Source of the DNA: Gastracanthus pulcherrimus
Lineage: Eukaryota > Arthropoda > Insecta > Hymenoptera > Pteromalidae
Length of the DNA: 64,000 nt
Assembly: GCA_949152435.1 (NCBI GenBank)
Contig: OX424572.1
Span: 42,430,598-42,494,597, forward strand
Direction of reading: 5' to 3'
Position 1 is the first letter of the stretch. Each line of letters starts with the position of its first letter. Below the pieces are notes generated by a model. It saw only the letters and a list, made by a program, of their open reading frames with translations, had not been told where the DNA came from and did no database searches. Shown piece by piece: positions 30,907 through 43,622 of this stretch. Both the position numbers and the translations under genes were made by a program.

Positions 30907-33900
30907 AAGAAAGTCAATCATATTTAAGAAATTTTCAATTAAATCCTACAAAATTGAGTTTTTTCTTTAAAAATTCTAATTTTTCAGAATTCTAAAAAAG
31001 TGTTGCACTTAATCAAGTTAGAAAGATATTTTAAAGATCTTTTGAAATTTTCTACCAAACTGAATTTTGGATGAGTATGTACTCTGACATAGTCTTCGAA
31101 TGGTCATTATATGTTCGCTTTTTAATCATAAGTGCAATTTATTTTTGGCTATTACAAATACAATATCAAAACTATACAGTATTTATGAATTTTCACTTTT
31201 TAGGATTTAACACGTTTGTTCGTATTTTACAGTATTACTGGTTTACTGTTTATCCAAACGAAAGAGTAAATAAACGTTTTAGAAATCATTAATTATAAGA
31301 ATTCAACAACATTTTGTTCGAGTATAAAGTACGCGTGCCGCGCAAGGCACGCTGGGCGATAGCGGCTTAAAACCCAACAGAATTCAGAAAACCTTATTGA
31401 TCATCCGCATCGTATCATGCAACTGACGGAACGAAATATTAAACAAGTAGTCTCGTCATTACTCGTCTTATGATTAAATCGGCATCTTTATGTATAAGGT
31501 TTAGTCGCTGATTTACTTTAAGAAAACAGGTTGTCCTCTAGCGACTGTTGCGCATACTACATTAGCTTACAAGGATGCGCACGTATTTTCAATATAAATC
31601 ATTTTAGGTATGTCGCAGAGCGATTCTGCGGTAAGTTATATCATTTTAAACCAAGAAGACAAATATTTATATTATTCAAGGAACATGAAGCCTCACGTGT
31701 AGGTAGGTGTGTATATATGATAAAAAATCAAAATGATGATTTGTTTGTGAAATTCAGCATTAATATTTTTAAGTATAAAATTTTATAAGAATTCTGCAAT
31801 TCTGATATCTACAGTTTGATGAAAAGATGTATTCTATTTTATAGCAGAAACTGTTTTTAAATACTAAATAGGTGATTGTCAAAAAGTTTAGTCATTTCAA
31901 AAATATGATTTTCAAAATAATAAAGTTTTTGAAACCGAAAATAAAAAATATGATGTAATAGTATTGAAAAAAACTTTTATGTATGCGTAAAACTTTTATT
32001 CTAGTGCTCTCCAAAAATTAGCAATTAATAAAGTAGGTTCCAAACCACATTGACACTTTCGTTTGAATAGAGAAAGAACTATTGGGCACGGTAGAGTGAA
32101 AAAATGCGCGTTTTCCTTTTAGGAAAATCAAATTGGCGACCGCGTTCTAACGGAATTCACGCAGCTCGAAATATTGATGCAGAATTTGCTAAAAAAGATA
32201 AGTAGAATATACTTTTTTATATTTCTTCCAATGTATTTTGATATATGAGATCTTAAATTAGAAAATAGCCACTCGCTAAGTTAGATTTAATTAAATTTTC
32301 GGTTTGGTATAGCATGCTGAAGTTCGGCGGTCGTGTGCGACCATTCAGGCGTGTACGGGTAAAATAGTTATGAAAAGAAAAATTCATGATACGTCCATTA
32401 TATAATCTATCAGCATTTCTAGTGATGAATTAAGAAGGAAACTCACGCTGATACTCTTACAGAGTCTTACATATCTAAAATGACCGACCCTTTATATGAT
32501 AAAGATTATACACCCTCGGTGTGCACCATGGCGAGGAGGATCTGAATGACTGGATCGCTGATGGCGAATATACCTTAGATGATTCTCTTTCTGCCATCGG
32601 TGTCGAACAACGAGACTCCTCTCCTATTACAACTATCAACACAGCTAAGCGTCTCGGAGTTCAGAAAACAAAGCAGCATGTAATACAGGCAAATGTAGCC
32701 CCACTGAGAATTCTATATTATAATTGAAATAAGACTATATAATAATAATCTTATATAATAAATAATGATTTACTGTTCATCAATAAGAGAAATATCTTTA
32801 ATTATGCTCCTACTACTGAGATATTAGCAAAAATATTAATTTTTCGATTTTTGGAGAAAAGCCAATTTTTACACGACCGCTCTCGGGAATCGAATTCTAG
32901 GTATTTTTTATGCGACTATAACGGATAGATTCTTAGTTTGGGATCGTTTTAAGCATAATTTAACAGAAACCAAAATTCCTCCCTATCAACAAAAGTCCGT
33001 CGACGTTAAAGGGTTAAAGTTAAAAAATATTGGAATGTTGAACATTTCTTATAACCAATTCATTTAAATTACGAAATAATAGGGCATAACTTTTATTTAA
33101 TATTATTTAAAATGTATTATCTTACATATAGTTTCACTTCTCTTGCACAAATTATAAAATGCATCGCTTATTAAAGGAGAAAACGATTATACTCTATACG
33201 CTTAAATACCCTAGTAGAAATTTCAAAGTGTGAAAATTTGTGAAGAACTGTGACAAATGTGTGAGAATGTGTATAAAACCATCAAATATCGTGAAAAACT
33301 GTGAAATTAGGTTTACATTTGGAACAGGATTTTAAAAAATATTAGAATATTTCATAAATTTTGTCACAGTTTCTACATAGTCTTTCACAGTTTTTTCAGA
33401 GTTGCTCATATTTTATCACAATTTCTCACAGTTGTAATTTCCTTTATATAAGAGAACGCAACGAAAAAAATGTTTTTATATTTTGAATTTATTTGAAATC
33501 CTCCAATGACGTTAGCGTAAACGAGTGTTCTATCAAATGAACTTCGATCAAATGATACTTTCAGTATTTTAAAAAATTCTAACTGCTCTTAACAGAAGAA
33601 CTTTACCTCGAGTGTACAAAGTCTGACATAGTCTTCGAAAACTCCCTAACTATTTGCTGGGTGAATAATTTAGCTTTACACGCTCCTAAATTACTGTATT
33701 TTTATACAATTTTCATTTAATGCAATTTCTTTTTCGTATTACAATAATAATACAAACATTTTACAGTATTTAGATTTTTACTTGTTTTAGAATTGAACAC
33801 CGGCTTGCCTGAGAGCTTGCCCCCTTAATTATTTAATGGCAACAAATATCCTATTAAACATACAATATAATAATTGGAATGCGAATGTTATAACTTGTGA

Positions 33901-34114
33901 AAAAGCAATATAAATAGTAAATGGGAAGAAGTTTCCACTTTACTTATACGACCTGAAATATACGCTACATGAAAATCCGAAATTTATTTTTATGGAATAA
34001 TCTTCTTCGGTAGTAATCCGAGGCTTCTATAATTTGTCACAGAAAAATAAATTTCTAAGTGGCAAAAATTTAGCAAGTTGCGAGCTTAACGGTCTACGAT
34101 CGCCATATCTATAT
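30907..34114. other. 3.2-kb interior between the inverted-repeat arms
   Basis: AT-rich. 31079-31250 and 33622-33800 share CTGACATAGTCTTCGAA and diverged flanks in direct orientation. A short frame at 32521-32727 (EEDLNDWIADGEYTLDDSLSAI) looks protein-like but is unassigned. At about 32995-33017 is CCGTCGACGTTAAAGGGTTAA, which resembles a piggyBac right end at TTAA, without a left partner found. A small CTGTGA-rich hairpin element sits at 33209-33442. No transposase recognised. Confidence 0.45.
33209..33442. mobile_element. CTGTGAAA-rich palindromic MITE, copy 1
   Basis: Left part holds GTGAAGAACTGTGACAAATG and GTGAAAAACTGTG. Right part holds the complementary TCACAGTTTCTAC, TTTCACAGTTTT and TTTCTCACAGTTG. 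The left outer edge is CCCTAGTAGAAAT. The same family occurs at 34608-34840. Confidence 0.6.
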
Positions 34115-34538
34115 TTAACTAATATTAATATTATAAAAATCTACCTAGGGGATGTCTCCTACACTAAAAATCGACGCAGACAACTTTTTATTTATGGGCA
34201 AATATATATTACATAATATTATTTAATAAATACGTTATCCATTCATATCTACCAAGAAATTATATACAAAAGATTTTTATAAAATTTTATGATAGCTTTT
34301 AATGTATACAAACAAATACATTAAATGTCTATGTCTAACATCCAAATCAATATTTCAGAAATTATTTGTATATTATTTAAGAAACTATATAGGTATTATA
34401 ATTTGTAATCTAAATGCAGAGTAATTTATTGCGCTTTTCGCAGAGAAGCGTTTTACAATATTAAACTTGTATATTATTTACAAGAAGTTTTAAATTTCGT
34501 TAACGTCAGAAACCCTATGGGGCTTCCAGCCCACTCCA
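34115..34538. repeat. Long inverted repeat, right arm
   Basis: Partner of 30447-30906. Ends outward at GGCTTCCAGCCCACTCC, and the inner edge is TAACTAATATTAATATTATA. Confidence 0.85.
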
Positions 34539-34607
34539 TATGGGGCAGCAGAAGGTAATATTCATAATTAATTTGCTATTCACTTTGCAATATGGATATT
34601 TTTCTAA

Positions 34608-34840
34608 GAAAACTGTGATAAATTATGAAAAAATGTGAAAAATTGTGCAAGTTTTATTAGATAAAATACGTGTTTTTTATAACGTGAGAAACTGTGAAAA
34701 ACTATGAAAAACTGTAAAATAATGTGCATATTTGTTTGTAACAGATGTTCCAGTATGTGTATTCACAGTTTTTCACCCTTTCTTACATTTTTTTCACAGT
34801 TTTTCACAGTTTTTCACAGTTGTCATTTTTACTAGGGTAG
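34608..34840. mobile_element. CTGTGAAA-rich palindromic MITE, copy 2
   Basis: Left half has repeated GTGAGAAACTGTGAAAAACT. Right half has TTTTTCACAGTTTTTCACAG three times and ends TTTTTACTAGGGTA, the inverse of the CCCTAGTA edge of copy 1. Confidence 0.65.
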
Positions 34841-36428
34841 GTTAAAAAGTTGTTTATTTACCTATTTGTCATATTCGATTCTAGCTTCTTATACGTACGT
34901 ATATTTTTTAGTAGTTTATTTATTTAATACCACCAGATACATGAAAAATTAAAAATTAATAGTAGAAGTTCAACATGTTCTAATTATTTTTAGAAAACAC
35001 TACTAATAAATAAGTATATACAAACATTTTTTACAAAATGTATTTTAATATATAAGTTATAAGTAGAAATCAGTTGCACTTTAATTTGGGAATTTTTTAA
35101 TACAGCTTTCTTCGAATAAAGCCTTTTGGACGGACGAGAAATCAAAATCGGGGGACACATTTCGAAAAAACCATACACATAGAATGCATAAATTAAAAGG
35201 TCGTGCATAATTTTTGGATTAATTAAGTCTTACATTAATCATCTGTGTAATTTCTTTTTGTTAAAATGTATACTAATATTCTTGATATAGTCGTATAAAA
35301 TTGAGGATTGAGACACGGGACGGACAAGACATTTTCATAGTTTTTTATTTTCTCTCAGAATAGAAATTACTTGCTATTCTGAAAATTTGGCAGATTGTCA
35401 TTTACGATAGTTTGGTAGTACTTACTACAATTTTTCACAGTCATTCAAATACAGTTTTTCTAATATAATAAAATGGAATGAAAATCTCTTTAAAGATATC
35501 TCTTTAATAATCTTGCTCTGCGGTTATGTATAGCGTGTGAATTTTGTGAAGATAAATTAAATTTTATATTTTTATTAATAAATGGATCAAGTTTTGTTCA
35601 AAATTGTAATCAAATTAACCCACTGAAGGTTGAATTAAAGGTTATTTTGTCTTGCTCAGAAACTCATCTTACAAGCTCAAGATAAAGTTAGTTTTTGCAT
35701 TTTTTTGTAAATACATTTTTTAATAATTTAAATTTTTTACACTTTTTTAAAGTAATCATATTTAAATTTTTTATATATTCGTGCTTAACCCCCTAATGCC
35801 AAAATATATAAATCGTTGAGTAAAACTTCTAAAAAGTATTTAGAAATGTGTTTCAGACAATTTAATATGCTTTTTGCAATACTTTTATTTATTAGATTTT
35901 TCGGCTTCTATTCGACCAAAAAATATTTAGGCCTTCATTACAAGATCGGAAAAAATCTACTTCAACCTGATGGACATATTTATTTGACAGAATTTTAAGT
36001 TTATCACATCCTAATTTACGATGAACTAGGAAGGCACGATAGGGTTTAACTTTTTATGGCTCACTTTGTTCTGGTCTCTATTTTTAGAAAATTTTAAAAT
36101 CTGTAAAAATTTCATTAAAATTTTAACTATTTTTAATTTATATTGCAAATGATCTTTGTGATAAAATTGAAAAAAACTTGCGGTAAACTTTGGATAAATG
36201 TTCAAATTTATTCAAAATTGTTAAATCTTGTATGGAGTCAATAGACTTAAGCAATCATTGACAAATGTTAATAATGTTTTCCTAACACGAACAATTTTTT
36301 ACATTTCCCATCGTGAATTAATACTCCCCTTCCCGCAGCTTCCTCATCAGACTATACGAGAAGCCTAAAAGCATTCCTCCATCCAGTACCTAAATATGCA
36401 ATTCCAAATAAGAGAAATTCATTCATAC
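34841..36428. other. Hexamerin intron 3, end; nothing recognised
   Basis: AT-rich with short random frames only. The donor side of exon 3 lies at 36428. Confidence 0.5.
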
Positions 36429-36838
36429 CTCCAAGAACTTGTACTTGTACGGGGGCACGCGCGCACCGGGCTCCCTGCTCGGCATCAGCCAGCCGTTCAA
36501 ATGCGTCATGCTGGACCTGTAGCCAGTCGCGATCCCCTGCTCCCAGTCGATGTCCTCGATCCTCCCGAGGCCGTGGGACAGTCGCTCGAGCTCGTACCTG
36601 GCGAGCAGCGTCTTGTGCGCGTGGTGGTAGAGCTCGCCGCGAAGATGCTTGGGCGCGTCGACCACCGGGTCGTCGGAGCCGAGCCAGAAGGGAAGGGAGG
36701 TGGCCAGGTGGAAGTAGAACTCGTTCAGGCCGACGTCCTCGCGAAAGTAGGCGAGTTGGGAGTCAGTGGCGCCCGGGGAGGATTGAGAGAATTGGTGGTT
36801 GGTGTAGTTAGCGTTGATGGTGTATTTGTCGGCGATAC
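36429..36838 (-). CDS. Hexamerin-like gene, exon 3 (central domain)
   Basis: Codes residues 189-325: one base of codon 189 comes from exon 2 and the exon ends in phase 0. The acceptor is ATACAG|GT and the donor GGAG|GTATGA. Family landmarks appear in order: YFREDVGLNEFYFHL, the aromatic FWLG, RGELYHHAHKTLLARYELERLS (the most conserved hexamerin/haemocyanin block), and ATGYRSSMTHLNGW before PSRE. In haemocyanins and phenoloxidases this domain holds copper B, and the histidine spacing here does not keep a full site. The preceding intron is only 1.6 kb, while the following one is 27.7 kb. A hairpin element at 36877-36997 sits 39 bp upstream of the acceptor. Confidence 0.88.
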
Positions 36839-36876
36839 CTGTATTGTTGGATTATTAACGTTTGAAATAGTTTAAT

Positions 36877-36997
36877 GGTTGCGTTCGAGTATAAGCGGTT
36901 GGTACATATGCGCTCGTTCCATAACCCATGTAGTATAAATATGTATCGATTATAGAACGAGGGCGTATGTACCGACCGCTTATAATCGAACGCACCC
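36877..36997. mobile_element. Hairpin MITE beside hexamerin exon 3
   Basis: Arms of about 43 bp pair with few mismatches: GGTTGCGTTCGAGTATAAGC... against ...GCTTATAATCGAACGCACCC. It lies 39 bp upstream (minus strand) of the exon 3 acceptor, close to where the branch point and pyrimidine tract must be. Confidence 0.75.
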
Positions 36998-38150
36998 AAT
37001 GTTAATGAATTAAAGTTGGATTTGCTTTCGTTTAGGGACAATTAGAAAATGTGAGACATGTGATCTTAGTAGTCCGTTAAATATCATTGAAATATCGTAT
37101 CGTAGTTTATAACTGTTTGTTAATTATTTCATAAATAGGCATTACAATTCGATTACTAAATTGTAATTTTACATTATTGTAAATAGAGTTATGAAAGATA
37201 TTGTCAAAAGTTAACCAATTAATACCTGAAATAGAATACTTTTTTCTCTCTTTTTACTTTTCTACAAAACATGCATCAACAGATCTTTGGACAACTTATG
37301 ACTCGATAGTTTTTGAGTCTGTTATTTTTAAATATAACAATCGTTTTCTTTTTTATCGAAGTTTTTTTTCCAATATGGCTGTTAAAACAAAAAAATAAAG
37401 CTAATTTTCACATTTACTTTGTAAAAAATCGTAATTTTATTGATGAAAACGTCATCCAATCAAGTTCACACTGCAGATCTGGTGACATACAAACTTGTAC
37501 TTACTTTAAAAATTTTAAAATTGAACATGTCGGATTTAAAATGGCGGCGAAAATGTTCAATTTCGTTTTTGTGTACGAAATGTATAGTATCTAATTGAAA
37601 CGGAAGTAAAATTATAAAACCCAATTATAAAATCACAAGTTTTTACAAAAAAAATGTGAAAATTGTCTGGATTATTTTCATTTAAGCAGTGACATAGAAT
37701 CAAAGAATAAAATAGAAATACGTTAACCAATTAAAATATGTATTTGAGAGGTATAGTAGATTATAATTTAATTGAAATTTACTCTATACTTTCTCAATAC
37801 CTATAGCGAAAGATCATTGTAATCTACTGTATTTACTGTGCAATGACCAAATATCCTGTTATAATTTATACCATCCTAAACCCTAAAATTTTAATAGACG
37901 GAAAAACGTTCTTCAACTGCTGTGTTGAATGGAAAGAATTAAATGTGAGTAAACGTGTAAAAATGTAAAAAAGGTAAGGAAATGTAGCAAATTGTGTAAC
38001 AATGTAAGAAATCTTGCGAAAACACACAAAAATAGAAAAGAATATATAACTTTACTAGTGCATCATATTTTTCCCTGCTGCCTTAAAAAACAAAACTGTT
38101 CAGCAAAATCTCTCCTTCTTCCCCCTTTTCTTACCCTAATACTTTTATAG
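36998..38150. other. Hexamerin intron 2, remainder
   Basis: AT-rich. 37910-38050 has weak GTGTAAAAATG and CTTGCGAAAAC motifs reminiscent of the CTGTGAAA MITE family. No gene. Confidence 0.4.
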
Positions 38151-38269
38151 CACTGGGTGGCCTAAATCCGCACTTAAGTAGTCTCGCTACGCTCGGGCGC
38201 TAACCTCACGGTGCAATACTAGACTGCTTAAGCACGGCTAGACGTGACAGCGGATTTAGGCAAGCAGTG
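38151..38269. mobile_element. Small hairpin element 1 near exon 2
   Basis: Ends CACTGGGTGGCCTAAATCCG and CGGATTTAGGCAAGCAGTG are mutually complementary with a few mismatches. The loop region contains CGCTACGCTCGGGCGCTAAC, which recurs in the neighbour at 38312-38364. Confidence 0.7.
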
Positions 38270-38311
38270 ATACCAAATTATATACGATACTCGTAATTTG
38301 AGTGGCCCATC

Positions 38312-38364
38312 GCACGACGTGAATATCTCCCCCGCTACGCTCGGGAGCTAACTACACGTCGTGC
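38312..38364. repeat. Small hairpin element 2 near exon 2
   Basis: Stem GCACGACGTG / CACGTCGTGC (perfect 10 bp) around CGCTACGCTCGGGAGCTAAC, nearly the same loop string as element 1. It ends 47 bp from the exon 2 boundary. Confidence 0.7.
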
Positions 38365-38410
38365 AATGTACTATTATTACACCTCACACTATACCCATTC
38401 CCAATCTCAC

Positions 38411-38747
38411 CTGCTATCTCCCCAGTTTTCGCCCGATAAGCCTGCACCATGACCTCGGTGTTAAAGAAGTAATGCGGCACGATTTCGTACAAGTTCGGCA
38501 TCCTCAGCTGCCGCGTATCCGGTCTGTGCGCCATGGCCAGTGCGAGGGCGTGCAGCCAGGCGAGCTCGTTCACGTGGAGACTGGACCAGGCGGCCAAGGC
38601 CGCGAAGTCGTCAAAGCCGCGAGCGCAGCGCAGGACTTCGTAGAGCGGTCGGACCTCGTCGAGCTGCTCGTCGCGATAGGCGGAGAAGGGCTGGTCGAGG
38701 GCTAGCGAGGAGCGAAGTAGGTGGGCCTCGAACTCCTTGGCGTACGT
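38411..38747 (-). CDS. Hexamerin-like gene, exon 2 (N-terminal/central domain)
   Basis: Codes residues 77-188 plus the first base of codon 189. The acceptor is TTCCAG before ACGTACGCC, and the donor is GCAG|GTGAGA. The text TYAKEFEAHLL, then FDDFAALAAWSSLHVNELAW, HRPD and PYEI-like NLYEIVPHYFFNTEVM follows the family pattern in which HVNE and HRPD sit where haemocyanins have copper-site helices, and YEI-P-YFFN precedes the central domain. Local GC is far above the AT-rich introns, as for all five exons. Two small hairpin elements lie in the intron just downstream (38151-38269 and 38312-38364). Confidence 0.85.
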
Positions 38748-38999
38748 CTGGAATGGAAGGGAGGAATTGTTGTGATGTAGAGAGGGGTGCTTTGATACCG
38801 GAAGATGTGGAAATAGAGCGAAGTTTTGCGTTGTAAAGGAGATGTAAGTGTATCGTGATTTTTGAGTAGACAAGATTTTTAATTTGATGAAAATTATATA
38901 TGAGATTGAAAATACCGTAAAATACATTTGCGGTATAAAAGTCTGCATTAAAATTACAATTCAAGCGTTGATATGTGTACACTGAAAATTTCCGCTACA

Positions 39000-40431
39000 T
39001 AGGGTAAATTTATCGGTTACTGCGGATTTTCGTCTAAGCTAGATTATAAAGATAAAATCGGACATGAAAATTAACTTATGCGTTAACTTTTGGTTTCAAT
39101 CGATGGTTGATCATTTCAGAAATCAAAATAAATTATTATAGTGCCTAGAAAAATAATTAATTAAATAGAAAGAAGTAATTAAGAAGAACGTCTCATGCAT
39201 GTATTGCGGAGGACCTGTATGTACTCGTATTACTGCACGTCTAATACGACGGAATATCTAATTACTGCACATCAAATACTGCGGTTGCGTTAGTTAATGC
39301 GCATCACTGTGGATTGCTGTTATTAATTATTATAAGTAGGTTTCAAAACTTCATATATATTTTGTTATATCAAATTTTCCGAGTACAGATTTACGGTTAA
39401 ATAACATGTATTTTGAGGGATCCTCAAATATATGGCAGATATAAATATGCATTAATATGACCGATAGTGGCATATACTACAGATGTGTATGAATATTTTG
39501 ACGCCTGGTTCGATAAAAAAAAATGATTTGGACTAATTTTAGTCGATTAATGTTTTATTTATACTCGTGGCCCGAGACACCCTACTGGCTCACAAAGGAT
39601 CACATTTCACGGTATCAAGTGTTAAATTTGAATTTATGGCGATATCCAAAATCGTGCTTGTTGGACAATACTTAATCGGCGAATTGGCGCTGTGCGCACT
39701 TTTCCTTTCAGAGGTCTCAGTTGAACTCTAGTGAAACGCTTTTATAATGCATTTCCGCAACTTGAAAAACGTACCAAGATGCACATACACGCGTTTGCGA
39801 CGTAATTCAAGACCATATCAAGCGAGCTGGAGTAAATTAACCATAAAGAAGACTCTCCATCATGTGCCGAATATAGCAGAATTAACCAATTGCAGCTTTG
39901 ATACGAGTACAATGAAAACGTTGCACGTTGCACGCAGCAAGGCCCATGATCGAGAGTCTCCTTAATAAGGTTGATTTTGAGGTTAGATCTTGTAGTAAAA
40001 ATCCGCAGTAATTTACGCATGTCATGAAAACTTGCTTTTAATACTGCGTTCAAAAATAAAATTTAAGAATACGTAAAAATAATAGTTTCCGGGCTTTATT
40101 TAAAAAAATAAAGTCTACTTTATCAGAAAACACCGTTACAACAAATAGTCGATCATTATTAACTAAAATACAAACATTTTTACAAAGGCATTTGTCAGAT
40201 CTCAGCCAAATTTATAGTAAAACTTCGGATTTCGGAAATTAAAAATCATATTATCAGAGTTAAAAATAAAGTTCATGTTGTTAATTTGGGTCCTATCGAC
40301 AATATTAAACTTAAAAATAACTTTCTTATACATTTCTTAATATAGACTCATCATATTTTATCACTTTAGTGAAAATCCGCAGTAGCCAGTGCATCAGCAA
40401 TAATTGATGCACTTACCCTAATTTAATGCTT
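39000..40431. mobile_element. 1.4-kb inverted-repeat element with TACTGCGGATTTTC ends
   Basis: Left end TAGGGTAAATTTATCGGTTA then CTGCGGATTTTCG. The right end, reversed, gives TTAGGGTAAGTGCATCAATT, then a 21-nt stretch, then CTACTGCGGATTTTCACT. An extra copy of AAATCCGCAGTAA is at about 39998. No transposase seen. Hexamerin intron 1. Confidence 0.65.
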
Positions 40432-40691
40432 AGTTTTTTTTAATCTTTTTTGAATGTACAGAAAGAATACAGGTAAATTTAATTTTGCAAAGTTATAAAT
40501 AGAAGTAAATCATTAAGATTTTACATTCTGTGTAAGTAAGAACTCAAAGATTGTTAACATTCTCTTTTGCAGGGGACTTTTTATTTTCGAGTCGAAATAA
40601 GGCTCAGGACTCGAAAATATCAAATTTATTGATTTTAAAATAAAAATTTTATTCGCTTGTAAAAACTATCTATTTAAATGTGTTTAGTATT

Positions 40692-41265
40692 TAAGGAGAT
40701 TCTATCGCCATATTGACCTTAAAATAAAAACTTTTTTTACTATAAATTTAATCACTCCTAATAATATGGAAGTCAATATATTATTAAACAAGGTATTCTC
40801 GTTTAATTTAAAATTTTGTTTTATCAAAATTTCGTTATTGCAAAAGTAGTCTTAATCAACTTTAGAAAGATTCGATAAATCAGTGGAGACTTTATCATTT
40901 GTTAGCCGATTTAAATTTTAAATGTCTCATTTTGTTCATTGAATAATTTCAGGGGGTCTTGCCAGTATGAAAATTGGAAAATTATCAAAACCTGCAAAGT
41001 CCCATCCAATTGTTTATAAAACACATGTACGAATGTATAAACAATTGGACGTAACTTTGCAAAGTTTTGACATTTTTCCACTTTTTATATCGGTAAGTCT
41101 CCCTAAAATTGTTCAAGGAACAAAATGAGATCTACGAAGTATAAATTACATTTAAAATAAAAAAGTCTCCACTGTTTGTCAACTTTTTCTCTAGTTAACG
41201 ATATCTAATTTTACAATAACGGAATTTCGATAAAAAAAAATTTTTAATTCTACAAAATCTCCTTA
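40692..41265. mobile_element. 0.57-kb palindromic (fold-back) element
   Basis: Almost fully self-complementary around about 41020: AAGGAGATTCT / AAATCTCCTT at the ends, then CAGTGGAGACTTTAT / AAAAGTCTCCACTG, CTCATTTTGTTC / GAACAAAATGAG, and CCAATTGTTTATAA / TATAAACAATTGG at the centre. Confidence 0.8.
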
Positions 41266-41312
41266 TCTTATAATATATTGACTTTCATATCTATATGTGA
41301 GATCAAATTATA

Positions 41313-41494
<182 letters not shown>

Positions 41495-43622
41495 ACAGAG
41501 CTTACTTAAGAGGTATCGAAGTCAATTTAAATTTCCAGATTCGAATCATACCGATTGAGAAATGAATGAACGATTGTAATAAATTAAATACTGTAGAACG
41601 AGGTGTCTAATTGGACCACTTTTTGACTTAGTTAGAGTATTATATCATATTATAAATGCCAATATTCAAATTCTTTTCAGTGTCTATATTTGCCTATAAA
41701 CATACTCTATTCATTCTAATGTTTCCTTTTTTCTTTGTTCTTTTTTGTTTATATAGAATTCAAAAAACATGGTAGTCCAAGACACCCTGCATACCGGGGT
41801 ATCTTAGACCACTCGCGTATTTCTGTATTAATTTCTCTGTTTTGGGATCTAAATTGAAAACTGAGTAAAAAATAATTGACTAACAAATGTTATAACTTTA
41901 TAAATATTTATTAAATCACTTTGAATCACGTATTTTGTTGTTATTTATTCTACATTACATATTTATAACATATTATATTTATTATTAAATCTTACCCTGG
42001 TAGAAATCTTATCGTGGCGCCTACATTCGCTATAACGGTCTTTATAGGCAAAATAGACAGTACTAGACTGAACAAAACTCGATAAATCCACACAGATCTA
42101 CATAGTTTTCTCAATAATAATATGTACGTATAAAATCTGTGCGGTTATATATTATTTATTGAGCATAACTTTTATTGTAAAAATTAATGTTAAAAAAAGT
42201 TTAACATTCAAGTTTTTAATTATAATAATAAGATCTATAGTTCCATCATACTATTTACATATAAAAGTAGTCAAAAAGCATATCTAACCTCAGAAATGAA
42301 AATTTAGAAATAATGTTCCTTGCATATGAAAAACAGTGATCACAAAATAATGTTATTGATTGATGTAGTTGTTTCTTGAAAAGTAATATATAAATAATAA
42401 TAATATCATATGTACTTTATAACATGCTTTATTTAAAAACTAGAATTTTAATTTCAGAACTACAAATAATTTTCTATCCATATGTGAGTTCTTATAATAC
42501 ATAAACTGCTCATCCGTGACAACATTTTCAAAGACAAGCACATTAGTCGAGCACATGTAGACGATAATTTTCTTTATAAGTAACAAATTACTATGTTTTA
42601 ACTGGCCATAGATGTCAAATGAAAGTGTTTGATTATAAATTTCTTTTTAAAAATAGAAAATTAATCAGTTGATAATAAATGTGTGTGAAAATAGTTTTCC
42701 TTACACAAACCATACAGGTTTTGAAACCGTGCCTGTATTCAGGATGGAACATAATCAAATGTAAGGAAACTAATTTTATATAAACAAAATAAATATATGC
42801 ACTAATACTTCATATAGTTATTGAGTTCTTAAATACAAAAACTCGGTGCATCTAAAATTTGATAACCTTACACTTTAGAGGTTATTTACATTTACTTACA
42901 ATAGGTATACTTGGTAATAGGTGAACAATAACATGCAAATACCTTTAAATCAAAATAATACATAATAAGCATAATAGATTATGCTTCTGTTTCTTAAAAC
43001 ATAACCTTTAAGTGGTTATTATTGTCATAATTTTGCTTATCTATAGCTTTATCGGGGCAAATAATATGAGAAACTAGAAGGGACGACCGTTACACGCCTT
43101 TATAACAGATTCTTTAAACTTATTAATTGATTCTTACTTTAATCTTTTATCACAGATTTTTTTTGTATTTTAATACGTAATAATTGGTTTATTTTATCTG
43201 AATAGCTTTTCATGAAGCATTGAAGTTTAAAAGTGATTATTGAAGGAAACTCGTAATTTAACAGAGCTATAAAATGATCTGCGATTGATTGTTCTTCTTC
43301 TAAAGTGAGCGCTATTGGAGTTGTCTAACTTGCATTGTTTTGCTTTACAAAATCTTTTCATGCGATGGAGTGTATTCTTCGCTTACTTTTATATGAGACA
43401 TAATTTTGCTTGTTAAAGCTGCCTTTGTACCAGCTTTTTGTCTTTAATTGAGTCGAAAAAGTCTATAAATTACGTTTTCCAATAATTCTCTTGGAATGCC
43501 CCATTAATAAATTTTTTAAATTTTTATAAAAAAATTCGTTACGGTAAATCAAATAAGTAATTGCAAATGTTCAATTTAGTCCTAGCAAATAAAAAGAAAA
43601 CTAGTATAAAAAATATTTATAT

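Noticed and set aside
31310..31380. GC-rich CGCGTGCCGCGCAAGGCACGC as a possible tRNA or structural RNA
   Set aside because: Only a short stem can be drawn, with no A/B boxes or cloverleaf.
32995..33017. CCGTCGACGTTAAAGGGTTAA as a second complete piggyBac element
   Set aside because: Only one possible end is present. No matching left end or transposase found nearby.
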